DNA of 64,000 nucleotides from positions 248,001-312,000 of the forward strand of contig NZ_CP066362.1 in the NCBI RefSeq assembly GCF_030323865.1. The letters are read 5' to 3'. The notes below the pieces were generated by a model that was not told the DNA's origin, made no database searches, and saw only the letters and a program-made list of their open reading frames with translations. Positions 35,744-43,473 of this stretch are shown piece after piece; positions within the stretch are counted from its first letter, which is position 1, and every line of letters begins with the position of its first letter. Source of the stretch: Pseudarthrobacter defluvii (GTDB lineage Bacteria > Actinomycetota > Actinomycetes > Actinomycetales > Micrococcaceae). The position numbers were made by a program, and so were the translations under genes.

Positions 35744-35807
35744 GCCCCGGGATGGGGGCCGTGCCCGCTTCGCGGTGCCCGCCACGCCGCGGCCCCCATC
35801 CCCGGGC
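35744..35807. repeat. Palindromic element, copy 1 (ureE-ureF gap)
   Basis: A 17-nt left arm (35744-35760) pairs with a 17-nt right arm (35791-35807) with one mismatch, enclosing a 30-nt core (35761-35790) that starts GTGCCCGCTTCGCGG and ends CGCCACGCCGC. The core is 29/30 identical to copy 2 at 37222-37251. The arms of the two copies share only the inner GGGGCC / GGCCCC and otherwise differ, yet are complementary within each copy. The element lies 35 bp upstream of the chosen ureF start. Confidence 0.85.
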
Positions 35808-35841
35808 GTCGCTTGGGTTCGTCGCCTTGGGTGCGCTTTTC

Positions 35842-36510
35842 GTGAGCGGGTATCAGTTGGCTTTGCAGCAGTTGGTTGACTCTGCGCTTCCTACTGGGGC
35901 TTTTGCCCACTCTTTGGGGTTTGAGACCTACGTTGACGCCGGTGTGGTTGCTGATGAGGCTGGTTTTGGAGTGTGGTTGTCCGCGTTCATCTCTCAGTCG
36001 CTGACCTATTCGGATGGGCTTGCTATTCGACTTTTTTATGAGGGCGGTGAGCTGGGGGAGCTCGATTCTCTTTTGTCTGCTTCCCTTTTGCCCCGGCAGG
36101 TTCGGGAGGCCTCCCTCAAGATGGGCTCGCGGCTGCTCGAGATTGGGGCTGAGGTGTTTCCTTCGCCCGCGCTGGGGCTGTACCGGGACCTGGTAGCCAC
36201 CGGCCGGGCCTCCGGGCACCAGCCGCTGGCGTTCGCCGTCGTCGCCCGCTCCCTCGGGGTGCCGCTGCAGGAAGCACTTGCCGCCTACCTCTTCGCCACC
36301 GTCACGTCCCTCACGCAGAACGCCGTCCGCGCCATCCCGCTCGGCCAGAACGCCGGGCAGCGGGTGCTGCGGAAAGCGCACGACGACGTCGCTGCCGCCC
36401 TCGACGCGATCGCGGACCTCACGCCGGACGACCTCGGCGCCGTCAGCCCCGGACTGGAAATTTCACAAATGCGGCACGAACGCCAACGTGCCCGGATGTT
36501 CATGAGCTAA
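35842..36510 (+). CDS. ureF: Urease accessory protein UreF
   Basis: 222 residues from the GTG at 35842, the usual UreF length. Landmarks are QLVDSALPTGAFAHSLGFE, the helical core and LTQNAVRAIPLGQNAGQRVL, ending RMFMS. The frame is open back to 35752, but that part translates the palindromic repeat ([11 protein letters not shown]) and has no UreF counterpart. Codon choice in roughly the first 300 bases is rich in T-ending codons, then turns to the normal G/C-ending style. UreF works with UreD and UreG in nickel insertion. Confidence 0.92.
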   Translation: MSGYQLALQQLVDSALPTGAFAHSLGFETYVDAGVVADEAGFGVWLSAFISQSLTYSDGLAIRLFYEGGELGELDSLLSASLLPRQVREASLKMGSRLLEIGAEVFPSPALGLYRDLVATGRASGHQPLAFAVVARSLGVPLQEALAAYLFATVTSLTQNAVRAIPLGQNAGQRVLRKAHDDVAAALDAIADLTPDDLGAVSPGLEISQMRHERQRARMFMS

Positions 36511-36540
36511 CCGTGCTTACCGCTTCACAGGAGGAACACC

Positions 36541-37155
36541 ATGACTGAACCCATCATGATCGGCATCGGCGGGCCGGTCGGCGCCGGTAAAACCCAGCTC
36601 GTGGAACGGCTCACCCGGCACATGAGCGGCGACATCTCCATGGCCGCCATCACCAACGACATCTACACCATCGAGGACGCCAAAATCCTCGCCGCCAACG
36701 GCATCCTGCCCGTGGACCGGATCATCGGCGTCGAAACCGGCGGCTGCCCGCACACCGCGATCCGCGAAGACACCTCCATGAACACGGCCGCCATCGAGGA
36801 ACTCAAAGCCCGGCACCCCGACCTGCAGGTCATCTTCGTCGAATCCGGCGGCGACAACCTCTCCGCCACCTTCAGCCCCGAATTGGTCGACTTCTCCATC
36901 TACATCATCGACGTGGCCCAGGGCGAAAAGATCCCCCGGAAAGCCGGCCAAGGCATGATCAAATCCGACCTCTTCATCATCAACAAAACCGACCTGGCTC
37001 CGCACGTCGGCGCCGATCTCGCCGTCATGGAACGGGACTCAAAGGAATTCCGCGGCAACAAACCCTTCTGTTTCACCAACCTCAAAACCGACGAAGGGCT
37101 GGACAAAGTCATCGAATGGATAAGGCGCGACGTCCTGATGCTCGACCTGGCATGA
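36541..37155 (+). CDS. ureG: Urease accessory GTPase UreG
   Basis: 204 residues of the SIMIBI GTPase class. P-loop GGPVGAGKT (10-18), the nickel-site CPH motif ([11 protein letters not shown]), [19 protein letters not shown] and the guanine motif NKTDL are present. There is no His-rich N-terminus. It supplies GTP hydrolysis for nickel delivery. GGAGG lies before the ATG. Its stop is overlapped by the ureD ATG (ATGA). Confidence 0.97.
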   Translation: MTEPIMIGIGGPVGAGKTQLVERLTRHMSGDISMAAITNDIYTIEDAKILAANGILPVDRIIGVETGGCPHTAIREDTSMNTAAIEELKARHPDLQVIFVESGGDNLSATFSPELVDFSIYIIDVAQGEKIPRKAGQGMIKSDLFIINKTDLAPHVGADLAVMERDSKEFRGNKPFCFTNLKTDEGLDKVIEWIRRDVLMLDLA

Positions 37156-38117
37156 GTACGACGGCGGCAGCAAGTTCCGCACGTCCGTCACCGGGGCCTG
37201 CGCCCGCGGGTGGAAGGGGCCGTGCCCGCTCCGCGGTGCCCGCCACGCCGCGGCCCCTTCCACCCGCGTCCGCTGATCGGCCCCCGATGGGCGAGCTTGA
37301 GTTTGTGGTCGCCTTGCGTGGTCAGCGCTCGGTTGCTTCGCATCAGTACCACCGGGGTGCTCTTCGAGTTATGCGGCCTCACTATCTCGATGACTCGGGG
37401 CAGGTTTGTTATGTCGTTGTGAATCCTGGCGGGGCTTATCTTGGGGTGGATCTGTTCCTGCTGGATATTGAAGTCCAGGATGGGGCTGACCTGCTGCTGA
37501 CCACGCAGTCCGCCACGAAGGTTTATCGGACTCCTGGGTCGTTTGCCGAGCAGCGGATGGCCGTGCGTTTGGGGGAGGGGGCCCGGCTGGAGTTGATGCC
37601 GGACCAGCTCATTGCCTATCGGGAGGCCAGCTACCGGCAGCGGACCTCCGTGACCCTGCAGCCGACGTCGTCGCTGGTCATGGCCGAAGTGGTGACGCCC
37701 GGCTGGTCCCCGGACGGGGCCGCATTCCGGTACGAGGAAGTCCGGCTGCGGAACGAGATCCGCGTCGAAACTGAAGCCGGCACCGAACTGCTGGCGCTGG
37801 ACAACCTGCTAATCCGGCCGCCGCTGACCGATGTCACCGGGCTTGGATTCATGGAGGGTTTCAGCCATCTGGGGTCGCTGGTGGTGGTGGATCCGCGGGT
37901 GGACCAAGGGCTGGCGGATGAACTGCATCTGCTGACTGCTGAACACCAGGCCCTGACTGGCCTCTCGTTGACCCGCACGGTTGGGGGAACCACCGGGCTG
38001 GTGCTGCGCAGCCTGTCCAACAGCACCGACGACCTGAACCGCCTTCTTCGATCCTGCACGGACCTGCTGCGCCGACGCTGGTTTGGGCAGGAACCGTTGG
38101 ACCTGAGGAAGCACTGA
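37152..38117 (+). CDS. ureD: Urease accessory protein UreD (UreH)
   Basis: 321 residues if it begins at the ATG overlapping the ureG stop. The family part starts around [12 protein letters not shown] (Met at 37287) and includes [32 protein letters not shown] and [14 protein letters not shown]. The first 45 residues are Pro/Ala/Arg-rich, partly encoded by palindromic copy 2, and make it longer than typical UreD. The early conserved part has many T-ending codons, as in ureF. The ATGA overlap favours the long start, but 37287 (276 residues) is possible, lacking a clear ribosome site. The stop overlaps the permease start by one base. Confidence 0.9.
   Translation: MSTTAAASSARPSPGPAPAGGRGRARSAVPATPRPLPPASADRPPMGELEFVVALRGQRSVASHQYHRGALRVMRPHYLDDSGQVCYVVVNPGGAYLGVDLFLLDIEVQDGADLLLTTQSATKVYRTPGSFAEQRMAVRLGEGARLELMPDQLIAYREASYRQRTSVTLQPTSSLVMAEVVTPGWSPDGAAFRYEEVRLRNEIRVETEAGTELLALDNLLIRPPLTDVTGLGFMEGFSHLGSLVVVDPRVDQGLADELHLLTAEHQALTGLSLTRTVGGTTGLVLRSLSNSTDDLNRLLRSCTDLLRRRWFGQEPLDLRKH
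37205..37268. repeat. Palindromic element, copy 2 (within the 5' part of ureD)
   Basis: Left arm 37205-37221 and right arm 37252-37268 are perfect 17-bp reverse complements, enclosing a 30-nt core (37222-37251) that differs from copy 1 at one position (T to C). Arm sequence beyond the shared GGGGCC differs from copy 1 but pairing is preserved. Same orientation as copy 1. If ureD starts at 37152, the element is read in frame as part of the protein. Confidence 0.85.
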
Positions 38118-39169
38118 TGACCAGCATCGCGGCGCTTTACCGGGACCGGGACGCCCTGCCACTGCGGACGCGCCTGGTCTTCACTTTCGGTGCGGTGACC
38201 GCGCTGCATGCTGCCGCCGTCGTACTTTTGCTTGCCGGTACCCTCAACGGGGGCGGCCAGGTGCTGACCCTGGGCCTGGTCGCTACCGCCTACCTGGCCG
38301 GGGTCAAGCACAGCTACGACTGTGACCACCTCGCCGCGATCGACAACTCGACGCGGAAGTTCGTGGCGCAGAAGCAGGACCCGGTCAGCGTGGGCTTCGC
38401 CTTCAGCCTGGGGCACAGTTCGGTGGTGACCCTGGCTGGGGCGTTGGTGATCGCGGGTGCCTCGATGGTTGGCGGGCTGATGGAGGACGGCACTGCCGGG
38501 AACCTCGCACTCGGGCTGGTCGGCAGCGGGATGTCCGGGCTGTTCCTGCTGGCCATGGGCCTATTCAACGGCTCCGCGTTCGCCCAGTCCGCCCGGGCCT
38601 ACCGCCGTGTGCGGAACGGCGCCGCCGTCGATCCCCGGGACCTGGAACCGCAGGGGCTGGTGGCGCGGCTCCTCGCCCGGCCGCTGGCCAGGGTGCGGCG
38701 ACCGCGGAACATCTACGTGATCGGCTTCCTCTTCGGCCTGGGCTTTGACACCGCCACCACCATCGGACTGCTGATGATGACGACGGCGGCCTCGCTGGCA
38801 GGGGTGCCGCCCTTTACCCTGCTCGCGCTGCCGTTGGCCTTCGCAGCCGCGATGACGCTGTGTGATTCCCTGAACGGTCTGGCCATGATGCGGATGTACC
38901 GCTCGGCACTTGATGATCCGCAGCGGAAGTTGGGCTTCAACGCGCTTGTCACGGGGATTTCCGCGGTCTCGGCATTGTTCATTGCCGTGATCACCTTGGG
39001 TGGATTCGTCCACGCCGCATTCGGCCTGCATGATCCGGTGACGGCATGGCTTGGATCGGTCGAGCTCGGCGACGCCGGCCTGCTGCTGGTGGCGCTGCTG
39101 CTGGCCGTGTGGGGAGGAGCTGCGCTGGCATCGAGGCAGCCCCGGAACACCTCGCGACAGCGGAACTGA
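38117..39169 (+). CDS. NiCoT-family nickel/cobalt permease
   Basis: 350 residues, about eight membrane segments. The metal signature in the second segment reads KHSYDCDHLAAIDN (His65, Asp68, Asp70, His71), with further family motifs FSLGHSSVV and LGFDTATTIGLL. It should import Ni2+ for urease (HoxN/NixA type). The usual DADH is DCDH here. The ATG overlaps the ureD stop by one base and a strong terminator follows directly, making it the last operon gene. Confidence 0.94.
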   Translation: MTSIAALYRDRDALPLRTRLVFTFGAVTALHAAAVVLLLAGTLNGGGQVLTLGLVATAYLAGVKHSYDCDHLAAIDNSTRKFVAQKQDPVSVGFAFSLGHSSVVTLAGALVIAGASMVGGLMEDGTAGNLALGLVGSGMSGLFLLAMGLFNGSAFAQSARAYRRVRNGAAVDPRDLEPQGLVARLLARPLARVRRPRNIYVIGFLFGLGFDTATTIGLLMMTTAASLAGVPPFTLLALPLAFAAAMTLCDSLNGLAMMRMYRSALDDPQRKLGFNALVTGISAVSALFIAVITLGGFVHAAFGLHDPVTAWLGSVELGDAGLLLVALLLAVWGGAALASRQPRNTSRQRN

Positions 39170-39210
39170 CAGGGCGCGGAGCCGGCATCCACTGCCGGCG
39201 CCGCGCCCTG
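39170..39210 (+). terminator. Strong bidirectional terminator at the end of the urease operon
   Basis: CAGGGCGCGG (39170-39179) pairs with CCGCGCCCTG (39201-39210) and, inside one A-G mismatch, GCCGGC (39181-39186) with GCCGGC (39194-39199), around a 7-nt loop. It starts one base after the permease stop and ends 15 bp from the stop of the converging gene. Confidence 0.75.
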
Positions 39211-39224
39211 TGGGGGCCTGGCTC

Positions 39225-41156
39225 CTAGCCGAAATCGGCGACGTAGCTGGGAACGCCAACGGCATCGGTCGAGACAGGCGCCCCCGTGTCGTTGACAACG
39301 TGGTCCAGGGTGCCCGCTCCAAGATTGACGGTCAGCAGGCTGTGCAGCTTCACGCCGGGAGCAACCGGGACCTCGAAGCCGCGGGTGGCGTGGATGGTGG
39401 GGTCCACGTTGTTGTACACGTAGCTGCCGCCGCCCCACAGTTCGTGGGTCTTCACGGAGTCGGCGACCTTGTAACCCGCCCAGCCCAGGATCCCGTCGTG
39501 CTGCCATGCTGCCTGGTTGGGCGCGTCGTAGGGCAGTTCGTTTTGGAAGAAGACGGTCTTGCCGTTCTCCCCGTTCCAAATGACGTTGTACTCCTGGTAA
39601 TGCTCCACAAAGAGGCCCGTGGCGGTGACGTTGTTGCCGTTGACAATCACGCCGTTCCGGCCCGTATTGGTTGTCCAGCCCACCCCGTTGCCGTGGTCGG
39701 CGCGCCACGCCCAGATGTGGTCCAGGAGCACGTTGTCGCTGTTGACCTCCAGGCTCACCGAGGCCTTGCCCACGTGCGGGCCACCGATGCGGAAGAACAC
39801 GTCATGGAGTGTGGTGGGGTTTGCGGGATCGCTGTGGACGGCAGCGTTGGCCGGTCCACTGCCTTCGCCCGGAATTGCTTTGCCGAGGCGCATCAGGGCA
39901 GGGGAATTCACCTTGCCGGCATCCACCGTGACTGCGGCGATATCAACCCCGGGCACATCGGCCACGCTAAGCGGGACGGACCCGTTGACGGCGGTCAGTG
40001 TTGCCATGCCGAGCCCAAGCACCACGGTGTTGGCCCGCTTGACCTCGATGCTGCGGTCAACGTCGTAGACACCCGGGGTCAGCAGGAGGTTCTTTCCACG
40101 GGCCAGTTGCGAATTAATGGCCTGCACCGAATCGCCGGGCTTTGCGATGTAGAAGTCGTCCAAGGGGATGCTGCGGCCTGCTGTAGGACCGTTCTCCCAC
40201 GTGGTCGCCGCGGAGTTCTGGCGGACGGCCGGAACAAAGACACTGTACTGCCCGCCCGCATCCAGCGTCAGGTACGGCTTTTCGCGGCTGATGGGGGTGT
40301 TGGCCAGCGTGGTGTACGGCGGGTTAGGGAAGGAATCGCCGGGTGCGCCGTTTACGCCGGAGAACACTTGGTTCCAGACTCCGTTGGACCAGCTTCCAAT
40401 GCTGCTGTCGCGCACCAGGTACTGCTGTTGGGAGCCGTTGATGATGGCCCCCGTCTTCGAATCCGCGATGAAACCGCCACTGGCGTACTGCGGGCCGGCC
40501 GTGCAGTAGTCCATGAGGGAGAGGTTGCCGCCGGTGATGTTGACCCGCCGCATGGGGGAGGCCTGTGACGCCGCCCAGAAATTCGCCGAGCTGCGGCAGC
40601 CTTCCAGGCCCGTGACATTGATGGTGAGGTTGGACAGGGACCGCCAGAAGTTGTTCAGCGCGATGCAGTTCTCCGCGGTGAGGCAGCGGTTGTAGACGTC
40701 CACGTGCCCGTTGATGGTGACATCCGTGGGTGAAGCGCCCAGACCCGCCACCTCAGTGGAGTAGCCCACCTGGACGATCAGCGGCTCCTCCGGTGTGCCA
40801 TAGGTGCCGGGCTTGAACAGCAGGGAGTACCGCTTGGTCCCCATTTCGTCGTCCACCTGCTGGGCGGCAATGGAATCCACCGTGGCCTGGATCTGCGCCA
40901 CCGGCATGCCGGGGTCGAAGACGTAGACATTGGACCCGAACGGGTTCTGCGCGGGTTGGGGTGGAGCTTGCGGGGAGGCGGGAGCCTGCTGCGCGGGCGC
41001 TGCAGACGGCGCTGGCGGCGACGCTTGGGCCGGAGCGGTCCCGCCTGCGGCGAATAGCCCAATGAGAAGGGCGGCACCCGCGGCGACGAGACCGCCGCCG
41101 TGCCGACGGCCTGCCGGGGAGAGACGGGATGGATCAGGGCAAGGGGCTAGCGGCAT
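39225..41156 (-). CDS. Secreted parallel beta-helix protein (pectate lyase / GH55-like)
   Basis: 643 residues. A signal peptide (about 20-46, LVAAGAALLIGLFAAGGTAP, then AQAS) and a Pro/Ala/Gln-rich linker precede a large domain with repeated beta-helix strands (for example NNFWRSLSNLTINVTGLEG, ANTVVLGLGMATLTAVNGS, DNVLLDHIWAWRADHGNG). Actinobacterial homologues carry misleading names such as adenylyl cyclase; the fold resembles GH55 glucanases and pectate lyases, but catalytic residues cannot be fixed. The ATG at 41156 has AGGA six bases upstream. A LacI gene with two operators lies divergently upstream, suggesting carbohydrate induction. Confidence 0.8.
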   Translation of the reverse strand: MPLAPCPDPSRLSPAGRRHGGGLVAAGAALLIGLFAAGGTAPAQASPPAPSAAPAQQAPASPQAPPQPAQNPFGSNVYVFDPGMPVAQIQATVDSIAAQQVDDEMGTKRYSLLFKPGTYGTPEEPLIVQVGYSTEVAGLGASPTDVTINGHVDVYNRCLTAENCIALNNFWRSLSNLTINVTGLEGCRSSANFWAASQASPMRRVNITGGNLSLMDYCTAGPQYASGGFIADSKTGAIINGSQQQYLVRDSSIGSWSNGVWNQVFSGVNGAPGDSFPNPPYTTLANTPISREKPYLTLDAGGQYSVFVPAVRQNSAATTWENGPTAGRSIPLDDFYIAKPGDSVQAINSQLARGKNLLLTPGVYDVDRSIEVKRANTVVLGLGMATLTAVNGSVPLSVADVPGVDIAAVTVDAGKVNSPALMRLGKAIPGEGSGPANAAVHSDPANPTTLHDVFFRIGGPHVGKASVSLEVNSDNVLLDHIWAWRADHGNGVGWTTNTGRNGVIVNGNNVTATGLFVEHYQEYNVIWNGENGKTVFFQNELPYDAPNQAAWQHDGILGWAGYKVADSVKTHELWGGGSYVYNNVDPTIHATRGFEVPVAPGVKLHSLLTVNLGAGTLDHVVNDTGAPVSTDAVGVPSYVADFG

Positions 41157-41222
41157 TGCTGGTCCTGTCATTCGGTGTGCTGGACGACCCCCGTGAGCTG
41201 CAGTTGGCAACTTGGGTCAGTG

Positions 41223-41238
41223 GTGGGAGCGCTCCCAC
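41223..41238. promoter_or_regulatory. LacI-family operator 1 (CebR/CelR-like)
   Basis: GTGGGAGCGCTCCCAC is a perfect 16-bp palindrome whose central 14 bases, TGGGAGCGCTCCCA, equal the known CebR/CelR operator of Streptomyces and Thermobifida. It lies 67 bp upstream of the beta-helix gene start in the divergent promoter region. Confidence 0.8.
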
Positions 41239-41280
41239 GGGGGAAGAGTAGCATCGCCCTCCTGCCCCAGCAAGGGTTGA

Positions 41281-41294
41281 CGGAAGCGCTCCCA
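41281..41294. promoter_or_regulatory. LacI-family operator 2 (CebR/CelR-like)
   Basis: CGGAAGCGCTCCCA matches the 14-bp operator at 12 positions. It is centred 57 bp from operator 1 and 28 bp before the GTG start of the LacI gene, a position suited to autoregulation. Confidence 0.65.
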
Positions 41295-41321
41295 TGCCGC
41301 CAGTGTCGTAATGTCTGTTGA

Positions 41322-42374
41322 GTGAACCCAAAGACCACTCCAGCCGCGCCGGTCGGGGAGGGGCGGCCGCTCCCGACGCTCGAGGACCTGGCCAGGGCCG
41401 CTGGAGTTTCCCGGTCCACTGCCTCCCGGGCCATCAACGGTGGGTCCAGGGTAAGCCCGGCGGCCCAGGCCGCCGTCGACGCTGCGATCGCGGAATTGGG
41501 GTACATACCCAACCGTGCGGCACGAAGCCTGGTCACCCGGCGGGCCGGATCGGTGGCGCTGGTCATCCCGGAACCGGATGCCAGGGTGATGATGGATCCC
41601 TACTTTGCCGCCGTGGTCACCGGCGTCAACCAATCCCTCCGTGATACCGACATACAGCTGGTGCTGTTGATGTCGCGGGCAGGGGACGATTCTTCACGGA
41701 CACTTCGCTACCTGCGCGGAGGCCATGTGGACGGCGCCATCGTGGTGTCCCACCACCGCGCAGACGGCTGGGTGGAAACCCTGGGTTCCACCGGGCTGCC
41801 TACCGTCTTCATCGGCAGGCCGTGGGACAGGAAGTCGGAACTTCCGTTTGTGGATCTGGACAACTTCGAGGGCGGGCGGCTGGCGGCGCTGCACCTTGCC
41901 GCCATCGGCCGTACCCAGCTCGGAACTGTTGCCGGCCCCAGGGACATGACGGCCGCCGTCGACCGCCTGGACGGTTGGCTGCAGGGACTCAAGGAAGCAG
42001 GACTGAAGCCGGGACCGATTGTCCACGGGGATTTCACGACGGCGGGCGGCGCCGAGGCAGCACGCAAACTTTTCGGCCAGGCACCTGCGCTGGACGGCGT
42101 CTTCGCCGCGTCGGACCTCATGGCGCTGGGCGTGGTCGAGGCCGTCCGCAGTGCGGGCAAGGGCGTGCCGGAGGACGTGGCCGTTGTGGGCTTCGACAAT
42201 CACTCCATCCAGGCGCCGAACGGCATGGACCTCACTACGGTGGCCCATCCAATGGTGGAGATAGCCAAAAATGCAGGACAGCTCTTGATCCGCGCCATTG
42301 AGAACACCGGGGAGCAGCTGGAGCCGGTCATCTATCCGGCGGAACTCGTGGTCCGCGGAAGCAGTGTTATGTAG
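41322..42374 (+). CDS. LacI-family regulator, CebR/CelR-like
   Basis: 350 residues from a GTG. HTH LEDLARAAGVSRSTASRAIN (18-37) and hinge NRAARSLVTRRAG precede the ligand-binding core (VALVIPEPDARVMMDPYFAA, VAVVGFDNHSIQ). It diverges from the beta-helix gene, with two near-identical operators between them. By analogy with CebR it may sense a beta-glucan-derived oligosaccharide; the ligand is not shown by the sequence. Confidence 0.9.
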   Translation: MNPKTTPAAPVGEGRPLPTLEDLARAAGVSRSTASRAINGGSRVSPAAQAAVDAAIAELGYIPNRAARSLVTRRAGSVALVIPEPDARVMMDPYFAAVVTGVNQSLRDTDIQLVLLMSRAGDDSSRTLRYLRGGHVDGAIVVSHHRADGWVETLGSTGLPTVFIGRPWDRKSELPFVDLDNFEGGRLAALHLAAIGRTQLGTVAGPRDMTAAVDRLDGWLQGLKEAGLKPGPIVHGDFTTAGGAEAARKLFGQAPALDGVFAASDLMALGVVEAVRSAGKGVPEDVAVVGFDNHSIQAPNGMDLTTVAHPMVEIAKNAGQLLIRAIENTGEQLEPVIYPAELVVRGSSVM

Positions 42375-42377
42375 GGC

Positions 42378-42827
42378 CTAGGCGGCCAGCCCGCCCTTCG
42401 CCTTCCGGTGCTGCTGGTGCCTTGCCCGAGCCACGCGTGTGTGGGCGCCGGTAAGCACCTCGCTGCCGTCCGGCACTGCGCTGTCGGAATCTAGGTGGAC
42501 CCCGTGCTCGATGAGCACGCTGGAGCCGATCCTCGAGTGGCTGCCAATATGCACGCGGTTGCCGATGACCGTACCCCGGCCGATCCGCACGCCGTCGCCG
42601 ATCACGGTCCGGTCGCCGATGGTGGCATCGCGGTCGATCCAGCTGCCGTGTCCAATCCGGCAGCCTGAGCCCACCTGGGCACCGTGTTCAATGTAGGTCA
42701 TGGGGCCGATGCGGGCGCTGTCCGCCACCCGGGCGCCCGGGGCGATCAACCCGCCGCCGTTGTCATGGCGGGCATACCGGGTGACCTTCCCGGTATCGTC
42801 CTCGACTGACACAAACTTTGCGGTCAT
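42378..42827 (-). CDS. Hexapeptide-repeat (left-handed beta-helix) protein
   Basis: 149 residues. Six or more hexapeptide turns run from about 30 to 115 (ARIGPMTYIEHGAQVGSGCR, ATIGDRTVIGDGVRIGRGTV, RVHIGSHSRIGSSVLIEHGV). This is the LpxA-like fold of acyltransferases and gamma-carbonic anhydrases. The ends lack an evident catalytic or acyl-donor motif, so function is open. The C-terminus is basic (ARARHQQHRKAKGG). It converges on the LacI gene with only 3 bp between stops. Confidence 0.8.
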   Translation of the reverse strand: MTAKFVSVEDDTGKVTRYARHDNGGGLIAPGARVADSARIGPMTYIEHGAQVGSGCRIGHGSWIDRDATIGDRTVIGDGVRIGRGTVIGNRVHIGSHSRIGSSVLIEHGVHLDSDSAVPDGSEVLTGAHTRVARARHQQHRKAKGGLAA

Positions 42828-43032
42828 ACCATCCCTCGTTAACGCTGCGGCTATTTACCGCTCAGTAAGTTAACGGGTGGGAGGGCGCTGGGATTCCCAA
42901 AAGGGCAGGTGGGAAGGGGTTAGGCCACCAGATTGGCGGCAGTGGATCTGCAGGCGGCAAGAATTATGCTTCGCGGGTCCACGCCGCACAAAAACCTGCC
43001 GTCCGGCTGCCCGCTACTCCTAGACTTGGACG

Positions 43033-43473
43033 ATGATCACAGTCACCGGAAGTGTGGAAACCAACCTGTCCGCGGAGAAGGCCTTTGCCTTCATGAGTGA
43101 GTTCGAGAACACCAGCAAGTGGGACCCCAACACCCCTGTCATGGACAAGCTCACCCCCGGGCCAGTGGCTGTGGGGCACAAGTACCATGCCGAATCCGAG
43201 TTCAGGGGAAAGCGCCAGACCCTGGTTTACGAGGTCATTGAGCTGACGGAAAACCACATCAAGCTGCGCGGCGAGAATAAGACCGTCACGGCCTTCGACT
43301 CGGTGGACGTCGGCCCCAGCGGCACCGGCTCCGTGGTGACGTACACGGCCGAGTTCAGCATCAACGGCCCGGCCAAGATCATCCAGCCGCTCCTGAGGCC
43401 TGCCTTCAATTCCCTGCGGGACCCCGCGCTCAACGGGATCCGGGACACCCTCAACGCTATGGCAGCGGAGTGA
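43033..43473 (+). CDS. SRPBCC (polyketide cyclase / START-like) protein
   Basis: 146 residues with the helix-grip layout: strand MITVTGSVETNLSAEKAFAF, helix FENTSKWDPNT, ligand-pocket strands and a long C-terminal helix (IQPLLRPAFNSLRDPALNGI). Members bind small hydrophobic ligands; none can be named. It is a lone gene whose end overlaps the converging esterase gene by 17 bp. Confidence 0.8.
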   Translation: MITVTGSVETNLSAEKAFAFMSEFENTSKWDPNTPVMDKLTPGPVAVGHKYHAESEFRGKRQTLVYEVIELTENHIKLRGENKTVTAFDSVDVGPSGTGSVVTYTAEFSINGPAKIIQPLLRPAFNSLRDPALNGIRDTLNAMAAE

